Shown piece by piece: positions 16,494 through 25,428 of a stretch of DNA of 64,000 nucleotides. Positions within the stretch are counted from its first letter, which is position 1. Every line of letters starts with the position of its first letter. This DNA comes from Polaribacter sp. SA4-10 (GTDB lineage: Bacteria; Bacteroidota; Bacteroidia; Flavobacteriales; Flavobacteriaceae), in the NCBI RefSeq assembly GCF_002163835.1, contig NZ_CP019331.1, positions 3,173,573-3,237,572 of the forward strand, written 5' to 3'. Under the pieces are notes generated by a model, which searched no databases, was not told the DNA's origin, and was given only the letters and a program-made list of their open reading frames with translations. The translations under genes and the position numbers were made by a program.

Positions 16494-18386
16494 ATGAGTA
16501 CTGTAAAAAGAAATTATATTTTCGATTTTGATAGCACTTTAACACGTGTTGAAGCACTAGATGTTTTAGCCGAAATTACATTAGTTAACAATCCTAAGAA
16601 GAATGAAATTATTCAAGAGATAATTGACATTACTAATTTAGGAATAGATGGTGAAATCTCCTTTACAGAATCCTTAGAACGAAGAATTAAATTATTAAAA
16701 GCAAACGAAGCAGATTTATCTGGGTTAATAGTTGCGTTAAAAAAGCAAGTTTCTAAATCTATAGAAAGTAATAAAGAATTTTTCGAAAATTATTCTGAAG
16801 AAATTTATGTAATTTCTTGCGGATTTAAAGAATTTATAGATCCTATTGTTAAGGAATATAATATACCTTCAGAAAGAGTATTTGCAAATACTTTTAAGTT
16901 TGCAAAAGACGGAGAAATTATTGGTTTTGATGCTGCCAATCCATTGTCTCAGCACAATGGAAAAATTCAGTGTTTAAAAGACATGAATTTAGAAGGCGAA
17001 ATACAAGTAATTGGAGATGGTTATAGCGATTATGTTACTCGGGAAGCCGGAGTTGCAGACAAGTTTTTTGCATACACAGAAAATGTGTCAAGAGAAAAAA
17101 CTACAGAAAAAGCAGATCATATTGCACCAAATTTAGACGAATTTTTATACATAAACAAGTTGCCAAGAAACATCTCATACCCAAAGAATAGAATTAAAAT
17201 ATTATTATTAGAAAATGTACATTCAGATGCTTTTACAAAGTTATCTACAGATGGCTTTTCTGTTGAAACAGTTTCTAAAAGTTTGTCTGAAGACGAATTG
17301 ATAGAAAAAATAAAAGAGGTACACGTTTTAGGTATTCGTTCTAAAACAAATGTTACACAAAAAGTTATAGATGCTGCAGATAAATTAATGGTTGTTAGTG
17401 CATTTTGTATTGGTACCAAACAAATTGATTTAGATGCGTGTAAAGAAAAAGGAATCGTTGTTTTTAACGCACCTTATAGTAATACACGTTCTGTTGTTGA
17501 ATTAGCAATTGGAGAAATTATTATGTTAATGCGTAGTGTTTTTCAAAGAAGTACAGAAATTCATAACGGTCAATGGAATAAAACAGCAGAAGGCTCTAGA
17601 GAAGTTCGTGGTAAAAAATTAGGAATTGTAGGGTATGGTAATATCGGGAAACAATTATCGATTTTAGCAGAAGCTTTAGGAATGGATGTATATTATTATG
17701 ATGTAGAAGACAAGTTAGCGCTAGGAAATGCGACTAAAATGAATACTTTAAAGGAATTATTAGAAATTTCTGATGTAGTTACTTTACATGTTGATGATAA
17801 TGCTGCGAACAAAAATTTCTTTGGAGAAGAAGAGATTTCTCAAATGAAAGATGGCGCACATTTAGTGAACTTAGCAAGAGGTTTTGTAGTTGACATTAAT
17901 GCATTAGCCAATGCTTTAAAAAGCGGAAAACTAGCAGGAGCTGCAGTAGATGTGTATCCTTCAGAGCCAAGAAAAAACGGTGAGTTTTACACAGAGTTAA
18001 AAGGATTGCCAAACGTAATTTTAACACCTCACGTTGGTGGAAGTACAGAAGAAGCGCAAAGAGATATTGCAGATTTTGTGCCAAGTAAAATTATGGGGTA
18101 CATGAATTCTGGAAATACAGTAGATGCAGTAAACTTCCCAAATATTCGTTTACCAAGACAAACAAATGCACATAGGTTTTTACATATTCATAAAAATGTT
18201 CCTGGTGTAATGGCAAAAATCAATAAGATATTAGCAAAGTATGATTTGAACATTATAGGTCAGTATTTATCTACAGATCCAAAAGTGGGGTATGTAATTA
18301 CAGATTTAGATAAAGAATATAACAAAGAAGTTATTGAGAAATTAAGAAATGTAGAAGGAACTATTAAGTTTAGAGTTCTTTATTAA
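16494..18386 (+). CDS. serA: Phosphoserine phosphatase-like / 3-phosphoglycerate dehydrogenase fusion
   Basis: A 630-residue protein with two enzyme modules. Residues 7-215 form a HAD phosphatase of the SerB type: DFDSTLT at 11-17, Ser108, Lys157 and GDGYSD at 174-179. Residues about 235-540 form a D-3-phosphoglycerate dehydrogenase with NAD loop GIVGYGNIG (377-385), Arg462, Glu491 and His513. A C-terminal ACT domain (about 555-630) probably senses serine. The first and last steps of serine synthesis are thus on one chain; SerC must supply the middle step. All key residues are present. A strong terminator follows. Confidence 0.9.
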   Translation: MSTVKRNYIFDFDSTLTRVEALDVLAEITLVNNPKKNEIIQEIIDITNLGIDGEISFTESLERRIKLLKANEADLSGLIVALKKQVSKSIESNKEFFENYSEEIYVISCGFKEFIDPIVKEYNIPSERVFANTFKFAKDGEIIGFDAANPLSQHNGKIQCLKDMNLEGEIQVIGDGYSDYVTREAGVADKFFAYTENVSREKTTEKADHIAPNLDEFLYINKLPRNISYPKNRIKILLLENVHSDAFTKLSTDGFSVETVSKSLSEDELIEKIKEVHVLGIRSKTNVTQKVIDAADKLMVVSAFCIGTKQIDLDACKEKGIVVFNAPYSNTRSVVELAIGEIIMLMRSVFQRSTEIHNGQWNKTAEGSREVRGKKLGIVGYGNIGKQLSILAEALGMDVYYYDVEDKLALGNATKMNTLKELLEISDVVTLHVDDNAANKNFFGEEEISQMKDGAHLVNLARGFVVDINALANALKSGKLAGAAVDVYPSEPRKNGEFYTELKGLPNVILTPHVGGSTEEAQRDIADFVPSKIMGYMNSGNTVDAVNFPNIRLPRQTNAHRFLHIHKNVPGVMAKINKILAKYDLNIIGQYLSTDPKVGYVITDLDKEYNKEVIEKLRNVEGTIKFRVLY

Positions 18387-18410
18387 TCACTTCCTTTTTT
18401 AAAGTATAAA

Positions 18411-18449
18411 AATACCTTTAGATTATTTAATCTAAGGGTGTTTTTTTTT
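18411..18449 (+). terminator. Terminator of the serB-serA fusion gene
   Basis: AATACCTTTAGATT (18411-18424) pairs with AATCTAAGGGTGTT (18429-18442) with G-T wobbles, followed by a run of T. Confidence 0.8.
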
Positions 18450-18628
18450 GAAGCATTTTCCTGCTTTTTAGTATCTCTTTTTATGCTGAATTTATTTCAG
18501 TATTTCGCTTTTAAAAGTAAGTGATTTATTTCTTAATAACAGATACTTAATAGAGTTCAGCGTAAAAAGGTTAAAAATAGCAACAGATATTTGAACGGTT
18601 TCAATTAGGGCGAGACTAGTTTGCTAAC
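18450..18628 (+). repeat. Dispersed 3'-UTR element, family R1, copy 1
   Basis: It begins GAAGCATTTTCCTGCTTTTT and ends with TTTCAATTAGGGCGAGAC and AGTTTGCTAAC. The same two ends occur at 26214-26300 (+) and 29763-29883 (-) around different middles. Here the middle contains an R2 palindrome. It fills most of the 327-base gap between serA and the NlpC/P60 gene, in which no gene is seen. Confidence 0.6.
18483..18503. repeat. Short palindrome, family R2, copy 2
   Basis: ATGCTGAA and TTCAGTAT pair around five bases (one G-T). It is nested inside the R1 element. Confidence 0.55.
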
Positions 18629-18713
18629 ATTTATTTATTACAGGGAAAAGTAATCTGTTTATAAAAGAATACAATGCTACTTTTACAGGAGTAACAAAGT
18701 AAATAAAAGTGAG

Positions 18714-19901
18714 TTATAATTTAATTCCCTTTTTCATATTGATGATTTTCTCATCTTCTATATTTAAATAACGTTTGCTACCCAAATACCTGTTTTTATT
18801 AAATTCATCATAGTTTGGTTCCTTTTTATTTATAGAACTCAAATGAACATTTCCAGAAGCATGAATAAATTCACCTTTGTCATTTCCAAGCCAAATACCA
18901 ACATGAGTTACACGTTGCTTTTTGTCTTCAGTAGCTTTTCTTCCAAAGAATAATAAATCACCTTTTTGTAAACCTTCAAAAGTTAAGTTATTATCCACTG
19001 TTTTTCCAGCATAAATTTGCTGAGAAGCATCTCTAGGAATGATAAATCCATTCATTAAATACACCATTTTTGTAAAGCCACTACAATCAATTCCTTTAGA
19101 TGAGGTTCCTCCCCATAAATAAGGGAAACCATTCATTTTCTTAGCAATACTTTCAATATTTTCTTTTGGTGATTCTAGGTTTTTTAACCAATAATTATAG
19201 ATTACGGCTTCGTTTTTATTGACAAAACCAATTCTGTTGTCGGGATATTTTACTTCATAAAATACATTGTCTTCAGAAACATATTGTAAGATTCCACCTA
19301 AAGTAATGTCAGAAATAATTTCAGAATTCACAGATTTATCAACATGTACATAACCGAAATTTTGAGTAAAAATTATTTTCTTCGATTGATTCCAAGCATC
19401 AAATTGCGTTTTATTCATTCTTGTAATTCCGCCTTTATCAACCCAAGAAATATAATTATCTGGAGTTTGAACTCTGTAAAAATCTCCTTTTTTATCTAAT
19501 ACCTTTAAAGACATTCCTAGTAAACCCTGTGTTCCTAATTCAGCAGAATGTTTTGGTTTAGAACGAATGTTAATTACCGAGTTTCTTGCGACTGCAAAAT
19601 GTTTATCTCCAACAGCAGAATCTGGTAAAACACGAACGTTATTTGTAAATGCTAATTTTCTATTTTTTAAACTATCTAAAAGTATAGAAAAAACTTTTTT
19701 AGTAGTCGTTTCTCCTTCTAAAATCAGTTGATTGTCAGCGAATTCAAAATGAACATCAAAAAGTTCAACTCTTTTGTCAGGAGCAAAAGTTGTCTTTAAA
19801 ATTGAATGAATATTTTGCAGTTCGTTAATTGTTTTTGTGTCATTTTCACAAGACATAAAAAGAATCAAAATTAGTACTGTAAATGGTTTGAGAATTCTCA
19901 T
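18714..19901 (-). CDS. NlpC/P60 cell-wall hydrolase, lipoprotein with SH3 domains
   Basis: A 395-residue lipoprotein; the Met at 19901 is chosen because a clean lipoprotein signal (LFMSC, Cys18) follows it. Two SH3-like bacterial domains (about 100-155 and 185-240) precede an NlpC/P60 domain with catalytic Cys273 (GIDCSGF), His333 (VTHVGIWLG) and His347 (HASG). It should cut peptidoglycan stem peptides in the periplasm, probably the gamma-D-Glu to diamino acid bond. It diverges from kynU with about 97 bases between the start codons. Confidence 0.9.
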   Translation of the reverse strand: MRILKPFTVLILILFMSCENDTKTINELQNIHSILKTTFAPDKRVELFDVHFEFADNQLILEGETTTKKVFSILLDSLKNRKLAFTNNVRVLPDSAVGDKHFAVARNSVINIRSKPKHSAELGTQGLLGMSLKVLDKKGDFYRVQTPDNYISWVDKGGITRMNKTQFDAWNQSKKIIFTQNFGYVHVDKSVNSEIISDITLGGILQYVSEDNVFYEVKYPDNRIGFVNKNEAVIYNYWLKNLESPKENIESIAKKMNGFPYLWGGTSSKGIDCSGFTKMVYLMNGFIIPRDASQQIYAGKTVDNNLTFEGLQKGDLLFFGRKATEDKKQRVTHVGIWLGNDKGEFIHASGNVHLSSINKKEPNYDEFNKNRYLGSKRYLNIEDEKIINMKKGIKL

Positions 19902-19947
19902 TAATAAATATTTTCTGCTAAAGTACAAAAAATCAAAACTCAAAAAA

Positions 19948-19978
19948 TTGAATTCTCAATAGGATTGTTTTATATTTG
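19948..19978 (+). promoter_or_regulatory. Promoter of the kynurenine cluster
   Basis: TTG (19948-19950) lies 20 bases before TATATTTG (19971-19978). It predicts a start near 19985 and a very short leader. Confidence 0.7.
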
Positions 19979-19997
19979 GAGTAAATCATTTTTACTC
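19979..19997 (+). promoter_or_regulatory. Inverted repeat at the kynU transcription start
   Basis: GAGTAAA and TTTACTC pair perfectly around TCATT. The repeat lies between the -7 box and the kynU ATG at 19999, where a repressor or an mRNA hairpin could control the cluster. Confidence 0.45.
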
Positions 19998-19998
19998 G

Positions 19999-21258
19999 AT
20001 GCAATATAAAAACTCGTTAGCATTTGCTAAACAACAAGATAAAGAGGATAAACTTTCATTCTTACGAAATCGATTTCATATTCCGAAAGATAAAAACGGA
20101 AATAACTGGTTGTATTTTACAGGAAACTCTTTGGGTTTGCAGCCAAAAGCGACTAAAGAATACATTAATCAAGAGTTAGAAGATTGGGCAAATCTTGGAG
20201 TAGAAGGTCATTTTGAAGCAAAGAATCCATGGTTAAATTATCATGAATTACTCACAGATAAAATGGCAAAAATTGTTGGAGCAAAACCTATTGAAGTTGT
20301 TGTTATGAATACATTAACAACCAATTTGCACTTGTTAATGGTTTCGTTTTATAGACCAACAAAAGTAAAATATAAAATCGTTATAGAAAGTGATGCGTTT
20401 CCTTCAGATAGATACGCAGTGCAATCTCAATTAAAGCTTCATGGTTTTTCTGAAGAGGATCTTATTGAATGGAAACCAAGAAAAGGAGAAGAACTATTAA
20501 GTATTGAAGATTTAGAAAAAATTGTTTCTGAACAAGGAGATGAAATTGCGTTATTATTAATTGGTGGCGTAAATTATTACACTGGCCAATTTTTAGATAT
20601 TAAAAAAATCGCAGAAATAGGACATTCAAAAGGTTGTATTGTTGGAATTGATTTAGCGCATGGAGCAGGAAATATTCAACCAAACTTACATGATTCTGGG
20701 GTAGATTTTGCAGCTTGGTGTTCGTATAAATATTTAAATTCTGGACCAGGAAGTTTAGCCGGACTATTTGTCCACGAAAAACATGCTAAAAATAAAGAGT
20801 TACCTCGTTTTGCCGGTTGGTGGAATCATAATGAAAAAACACGCTTTAATATGCGTCAGCCATTCGATGTGATGGAAGGAGCAGAAGGTTGGCAATTATC
20901 TAACCCACCAATATTATCTATGGCAGCAATAAAAGCTTCTTTAGATCTATTTGATGAGGTTGGAATGGATGCTTTACGAGAAAAATCAGAAAAACTAACA
21001 GGTTATTTTGAGTTTTTAATTAATGAAATGAATTCTGATAATATTAAAATAATTACACCAACAAATCCAAAAGAACGAGGATGTCAATTATCGATTCAAG
21101 TAAAAAATGCCGATAAAAATTTACATAAAAAATTAACAGAAAATAATGTTATTACAGATTGGCGAGAGCCAGATGTTATACGTTGTGCGCCTGTACCATT
21201 ATATACTTCTTTTGAAGACGTATATAGCATGGTGACTATTTTACAAACTTTATTGTAA
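19999..21258 (+). CDS. kynU: Kynureninase
   Basis: A 419-residue PLP enzyme that splits L-kynurenine to anthranilate and alanine, or 3-hydroxykynurenine to 3-hydroxyanthranilate and alanine. The Schiff-base lysine is Lys244 in CSYKYLNSGPG, with the cofactor aspartate Asp218 and His221 in GIDLAHGAGN. Length and motifs match the bacterial KynU family. It is the first gene of the kynurenine cluster and has the best promoter in the region. With HaaO downstream, its main substrate here is probably 3-hydroxykynurenine. Confidence 0.95.
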   Translation: MQYKNSLAFAKQQDKEDKLSFLRNRFHIPKDKNGNNWLYFTGNSLGLQPKATKEYINQELEDWANLGVEGHFEAKNPWLNYHELLTDKMAKIVGAKPIEVVVMNTLTTNLHLLMVSFYRPTKVKYKIVIESDAFPSDRYAVQSQLKLHGFSEEDLIEWKPRKGEELLSIEDLEKIVSEQGDEIALLLIGGVNYYTGQFLDIKKIAEIGHSKGCIVGIDLAHGAGNIQPNLHDSGVDFAAWCSYKYLNSGPGSLAGLFVHEKHAKNKELPRFAGWWNHNEKTRFNMRQPFDVMEGAEGWQLSNPPILSMAAIKASLDLFDEVGMDALREKSEKLTGYFEFLINEMNSDNIKIITPTNPKERGCQLSIQVKNADKNLHKKLTENNVITDWREPDVIRCAPVPLYTSFEDVYSMVTILQTLL

Positions 21259-21265
21259 AGTTGTT

Positions 21266-21286
21266 AAACTGAATTTATTTCAGTTT
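21266..21286. repeat. Short palindrome, family R2, copy 3
   Basis: AAACTGAA and TTCAGTTT pair perfectly around five bases, just after the kynU stop codon. Confidence 0.55.
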
Positions 21287-21324
21287 ATTATTAAATGAAA
21301 AGGAAATTAAATAAAAAGTAAAAA

Positions 21325-21428
21325 TGTCTTCTAGAGCATTTCCTTTCAATCAAAAATATTTTGACTGAAAGGAATAAGCGCAGTTCTCGAGAGGTTATTA
21401 TTAGTTATCGACTGCGCTCGAACTGACA
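21325..21428. repeat. Dispersed palindromic repeat, family R3, copy 2 (with nested hairpin)
   Basis: It begins TGTCTTCTAGAGC and ends CTCGAACTGACA, with CTCGAGAGGTTA and TCGACTGCGCTCGA inside. A nested palindrome, TCCTTTCA with TGAAAGGA (about 21340-21372), interrupts the left part. It lies between kynU and kmo. Confidence 0.6.
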
Positions 21429-21437
21429 ATTGAAAAT

Positions 21438-22847
21438 ATGAATAAAAAAGATAAAGTACTAATTATAGGAGCAGGTTTATGTGGAAGTTTACTCGCTTTA
21501 AGACTTGCACAAAGAGGTTTTAAAGTTGACGTTTATGAAAGCAGACCAGATTTAAGAACTACAGATATTTCTGCAGGAAGGTCTATTAACTTAGCATTGT
21601 CAGACAGAGGTTTAAAAGCCTTGCGTTTATGCGGAATGGAAGAGAAAGCAAGAGAAATATGTATTCCAATGTATGGCAGATTAATGCATGATACAAAAGG
21701 AAATACCTTTTCTTCTAATTATTCTGGTAGAGAAGGAGAATACATCAACTCAATTTCGCGTGGCGAATTAAACGGTATTTTATTAACGGAAGCAGAAAAA
21801 CACGAAAATGTACACATCCATTTTAATCAAAAATGTAAAAATGTTGATATAGATAACGGAGTTGTACTTTTTGAAGATTACAAAACAAAAGAAGAATTTA
21901 CAGTAAATGCAGCTGTTATTTTTGGAGCAGATGGTGCGGGTTCATCATTACGAAAAAGCTATGTTTCTGAACGTAAATTCTTATTTAGCTACTCTCAAAA
22001 TTATTTAAATCACGGTTATAAAGAACTAGAAATTCCGGCAGATAAAAACGGAAATCATCAAATAAGTAAAGGACATTTACACATTTGGCCTCGTGGAGAT
22101 TTTATGTTAATCGCCTTGCCAAATTTGGACGGCAGTTTTACCGTAACACTCTTTTTAAGTTATGATGAAGGTGAATTTAATTTCGAAAACTTAACATCTG
22201 AAGAAAAAATTACCGAATTTTTTGAGAAAGAATTTCCAGATGCTTTGGCGTTAATTCCTAATATAAAAGAGGAATTCATTAACAATCCAACAGGTCCATT
22301 AGGAACCATTAAATGTTCTCCTTGGAGCTATGAAGATAAAACGCTTTTAATAGGCGATTCATCGCACGCAATTGTACCGTTTTACGGACAAGGAATGAAT
22401 GCTTCTTTTGAAGATGTAGTTGTTTTTGATGAAATTCTGAATAAAGATTTAGGTGACTGGAAAACTATTTTTAAAGCGTATCAAAAAGCGAGAAAACACG
22501 ACACAGATGCTATTGCAGATTTAGCAATTGATAATTTTCATGAAATGAAAAATCATGTTGCAAATCCGCTTTTTAAAGAGAAAAGAAAAATAGAAATGGA
22601 TTTAGAAAAAGCATTTCCAACGGAGTATTTTTCTAAATACTCTTTAGTAACCTTTAATGAACATATTGGTTACAATGAAGCTATGAATAGAGGTAGAGCG
22701 CAAGATAAAGCATTGTTAAACATGATTGCAGATGATGCCGTTCATACGAATTTAGAACTGACAAAAGAGGAGTTGAGAGTCATTTTAGACAAAGTAATTA
22801 TAGAAACAAACACCCTTTTAGAGGAAGATAAAATAGCAGGATTATAA
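21438..22847 (+). CDS. kmo: Kynurenine 3-monooxygenase
   Basis: A 469-residue FAD monooxygenase that hydroxylates L-kynurenine with NADPH and oxygen. The FAD-binding GAGLCGS is at 11-17, the DG motif appears as FGADGAGSSLR, and the second FAD motif as LIGDSSHAIVPFYGQG. Residues RSINLALSDRGL are characteristic of KMO. The C-terminal region (about 380-440) has some hydrophobic character, as in membrane-associated KMOs. The gap to kynU is 179 bases and contains repeats, so a separate promoter is possible. Confidence 0.95.
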   Translation: MNKKDKVLIIGAGLCGSLLALRLAQRGFKVDVYESRPDLRTTDISAGRSINLALSDRGLKALRLCGMEEKAREICIPMYGRLMHDTKGNTFSSNYSGREGEYINSISRGELNGILLTEAEKHENVHIHFNQKCKNVDIDNGVVLFEDYKTKEEFTVNAAVIFGADGAGSSLRKSYVSERKFLFSYSQNYLNHGYKELEIPADKNGNHQISKGHLHIWPRGDFMLIALPNLDGSFTVTLFLSYDEGEFNFENLTSEEKITEFFEKEFPDALALIPNIKEEFINNPTGPLGTIKCSPWSYEDKTLLIGDSSHAIVPFYGQGMNASFEDVVVFDEILNKDLGDWKTIFKAYQKARKHDTDAIADLAIDNFHEMKNHVANPLFKEKRKIEMDLEKAFPTEYFSKYSLVTFNEHIGYNEAMNRGRAQDKALLNMIADDAVHTNLELTKEELRVILDKVIIETNTLLEEDKIAGL

Positions 22848-22856
22848 AAACGTACT

Positions 22857-23261
22857 ATGTCAGAAAAAAAAGTAACACCACGAGGCGCATATCCACACGT
22901 AAAAGTTGTAGGAGATTTTATTTTTGTATCCGGAACAAGTTCTAGAAAAGCTGATAATACCATTGCAGGAGTGGATATTATTGATGAAATGGGAACAAAG
23001 TTTCTAAATATAGAAACACAAACAAAAGAAGTTTTACAGAATATTGACAAAAACTTACAAACAGTTGGTGCCACTATAAAAGACGTTGTAGATGTATCTA
23101 CTTTTCTAGTAAATATGAATGATTTTGCAGGTTATAATAAAACCTATGCAGAATTTTTTGAAAAAGAAACAGGCCCAACAAGAACCACCGTTGCTGTACA
23201 TCAATTACCACATCCAGATTTGGTTGTGGAAATTAAAGTTACTGCTTATAAAAAGCAATAG
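22857..23261 (+). CDS. RidA-family protein, probable 2-aminomuconate deaminase
   Basis: A 134-residue RidA/YjgF-fold protein. The conserved arginine is in [13 protein letters not shown] and the C-terminal EIKVTAYK closes the fold. Within kynurenine clusters this subgroup is annotated as 2-aminomuconate deaminase, which releases ammonia from 2-aminomuconate to give 4-oxalocrotonate. Position between kmo and the semialdehyde dehydrogenase supports that role. A general imine deaminase function (RidA) cannot be excluded. It starts nine bases after kmo. Confidence 0.8.
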   Translation: MSEKKVTPRGAYPHVKVVGDFIFVSGTSSRKADNTIAGVDIIDEMGTKFLNIETQTKEVLQNIDKNLQTVGATIKDVVDVSTFLVNMNDFAGYNKTYAEFFEKETGPTRTTVAVHQLPHPDLVVEIKVTAYKKQ

Positions 23262-23654
23262 ATGATTAGATTTTTTAGAAGTATCAGTATCGATAAAGTT
23301 GTGTTTTCTTTTTTATTAATAGTTTTCTATTCATGTAAACCAAAGATGGCGCTTCCAGATCCTTTTGAAGCAGGTTGGAAAGGAGAAAAGGTTTGTGAAG
23401 TACTAGAAGATAATGCAGCCTTAAGAGTGTTAAAATGTACTTTCGCTCCAGGAGTTGGCCATGAGAAACATTATCATAACAAACATTTTGGTTACACTCT
23501 TGTTGGAAGTAGATTTAAAATTAAAGACACCACTGGTGCTAGAGAAGTTAATGTACCAACAGGATATAGTTTTTCAAATGAAGATGTATCTTGGCATGAA
23601 GTTTTAAATATTGGTGATGAAATAGCTGTATTTTTAATTATAGAACCTAAATAG
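23262..23654 (+). CDS. Cupin-domain lipoprotein
   Basis: A 130-residue protein whose N-terminal hydrophobic segment ends in FYSC (Cys26), suggesting a lipoprotein. The rest is a single cupin barrel with metal-ligand-like HEKHYHNKHFGY. It starts directly after the RidA stop codon (no gap), so it is translationally coupled to the cluster. The role is unknown; an export signal is odd among cytoplasmic catabolic enzymes and may mean binding of an external aromatic compound. Confidence 0.7.
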   Translation: MIRFFRSISIDKVVFSFLLIVFYSCKPKMALPDPFEAGWKGEKVCEVLEDNAALRVLKCTFAPGVGHEKHYHNKHFGYTLVGSRFKIKDTTGAREVNVPTGYSFSNEDVSWHEVLNIGDEIAVFLIIEPK

Positions 23655-23710
23655 GTTTAAGAAATAATTGATATTTAAAGAATGATGAAATTCTTTAGAA
23701 AAATAATAAA

Positions 23711-25153
23711 ATGAACATTAAAAATTACATCAACGGAGAGTTTGTAGATCCAGTATTAGGTAATTATATAGATAATTACAATCCATCAAATGGAGAAGTT
23801 TATGGTCAGATTCCTAACTCAACTTCTGAAGATGTAGAAAAAGCATACGAAGCTGCAGAAAAAGCATTTCCAAATTGGTCTAACACAACACTAGAAACAA
23901 GAAGTAAAATCTTGTCTAAAATAGCTGATTTGATAGAAGGAAAATTGCACCTTTTAGCAGAAGCAGAATCTAAAGACAATGGAAAGCCAATTAGTTTGGC
24001 AAAAGCAATAGATATTCCAAGAGCAGCAGCAAATTTTCAGTTTTATGCAAATGCAATTACACAGTTTTCATCAGAAGCACATGAAAGTATTGGACTAAAT
24101 GCAGTGAATTTCACATTGCGTCAACCTATTGGAGTTGTAGGTTGTATTTCTCCTTGGAATTTACCTTTATATTTATTCACATGGAAAATAGCGCCTGCAA
24201 TTGCAGCGGGTAATTGTGTGGTTGCAAAACCAAGCGAAATAACACCAATGACAGCTTTTTTATTAGGAGAAATTTGCACAGAAGCAGGTTTACCTAATGG
24301 TGTCTTAAATATTGTTCATGGATTGGGTACTACAACTGGGCAAGCAATTGTAGCGCATCCAAATATTACAGCGATCTCTTTTACAGGAGGAACAAAAACA
24401 GGGGCAAGTATTGCACGAATTGCAGCGCCAATGTTTAAAAAATTATCCTTAGAATTGGGAGGAAAGAACCCTAATATCATTTTTGCAGATTGCGATTATG
24501 ATAAAATGTTAGAAACCACAGTGCGTTCTTCGTTTGCTAATCAAGGTCAGATTTGTTTATGCGGAAGTAGAATTTTTGTGGAAGAAAAAATCTATGAAAA
24601 ATTTAAGAAAGATTTTATTAAAAATGTAAAACAATTAAAAGTTGGTCATCCATCAAAAAGGAATATAGATATTGGAGCATTAGTTTCTAAAGAACATTTA
24701 GAAAAAATAGAATCTTATGTTGAAATTGCAGAAGATGAAGGAGGAAGAATTTTATGTGGAGGTTTAGAAGTTACAATTCCTGGATATGAAAATGGGTATT
24801 ATTTTCAGCCTACAGTCATTGAGGTTACAGATAATTCTTGCAGAGTAAATCAAGAAGAAATTTTTGGCCCAATAGTAACAATTATGCCGTTTAAAACTGA
24901 TGAAGAAGCGTTGCAATTAGCAAACGATGTAAAATATGGATTGTCAGCAACTTTATGGACCAATAATTTAAACAGAACAATGCAATTTTCTAAACAATTA
25001 CACATAGGAATTGTTTGGGTAAATACGTGGATGTTACGTGATTTAAGAACGCCTTTTGGTGGGCAGAAAGCAAGTGGAATTGGAAGAGAAGGAGGTTTTG
25101 AAGCATTACGATTTTTTACAGAGCCAAAGAATATATGTATCAAATACGAATAA
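23711..25153 (+). CDS. Aldehyde dehydrogenase, probable 2-aminomuconic semialdehyde dehydrogenase
   Basis: A 480-residue NAD-dependent aldehyde dehydrogenase with catalytic Cys282 (GQICLCGSR), general base Glu248 (LELGGKNPN) and Asn150 (SPWNLPL). The neighbours place it after ACMSD in kynurenine breakdown, oxidising 2-aminomuconic 6-semialdehyde to 2-aminomuconate. 2-Hydroxymuconic semialdehyde would be an alternative substrate. All active-site residues are intact. Confidence 0.85.
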   Translation: MNIKNYINGEFVDPVLGNYIDNYNPSNGEVYGQIPNSTSEDVEKAYEAAEKAFPNWSNTTLETRSKILSKIADLIEGKLHLLAEAESKDNGKPISLAKAIDIPRAAANFQFYANAITQFSSEAHESIGLNAVNFTLRQPIGVVGCISPWNLPLYLFTWKIAPAIAAGNCVVAKPSEITPMTAFLLGEICTEAGLPNGVLNIVHGLGTTTGQAIVAHPNITAISFTGGTKTGASIARIAAPMFKKLSLELGGKNPNIIFADCDYDKMLETTVRSSFANQGQICLCGSRIFVEEKIYEKFKKDFIKNVKQLKVGHPSKRNIDIGALVSKEHLEKIESYVEIAEDEGGRILCGGLEVTIPGYENGYYFQPTVIEVTDNSCRVNQEEIFGPIVTIMPFKTDEEALQLANDVKYGLSATLWTNNLNRTMQFSKQLHIGIVWVNTWMLRDLRTPFGGQKASGIGREGGFEALRFFTEPKNICIKYE

Positions 25154-25370
25154 AGAAATAAGAGAAAAAATGATTGCTGTTTGTGATGAGAAAATCGCAA
25201 AAAAAGGAGACCATGTAGGTTTGTCTTTTTACGCTTTTTTTGCAAGCAAAAATTAGTGTCTAACTGCATTAATGAAAGTTGCAAAATGGTGGATTGAAAC
25301 TCACGAGTTAGCTCATTTTTAAAAAGCAGTTAAGATTAAAAAAAGGGTTAACAATAACAATTAAACTAAA

Positions 25371-25413
25371 TGTCTCCTCGAGCGCAATCAATAGGTTATT
25401 GCTTGACCAGACA
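25371..25413. repeat. Dispersed palindromic repeat, family R3, copy 3
   Basis: It starts TGTCTCCTCGAGCGCA, contains ATAGGTTATT and ends CCAGACA. It is 16 bases upstream of the atypical SDR gene. Confidence 0.6.
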
Positions 25414-25428
25414 TAAAAGATATTATAT

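Noticed and set aside
25170..25320. Short open stretches after the aldehyde dehydrogenase gene (for example MIAVCDEKIAKKGDH)
   Set aside because: They are below 30 residues, have no recognised family and are followed by stops; possibly the remains of a gene, but unsupported.
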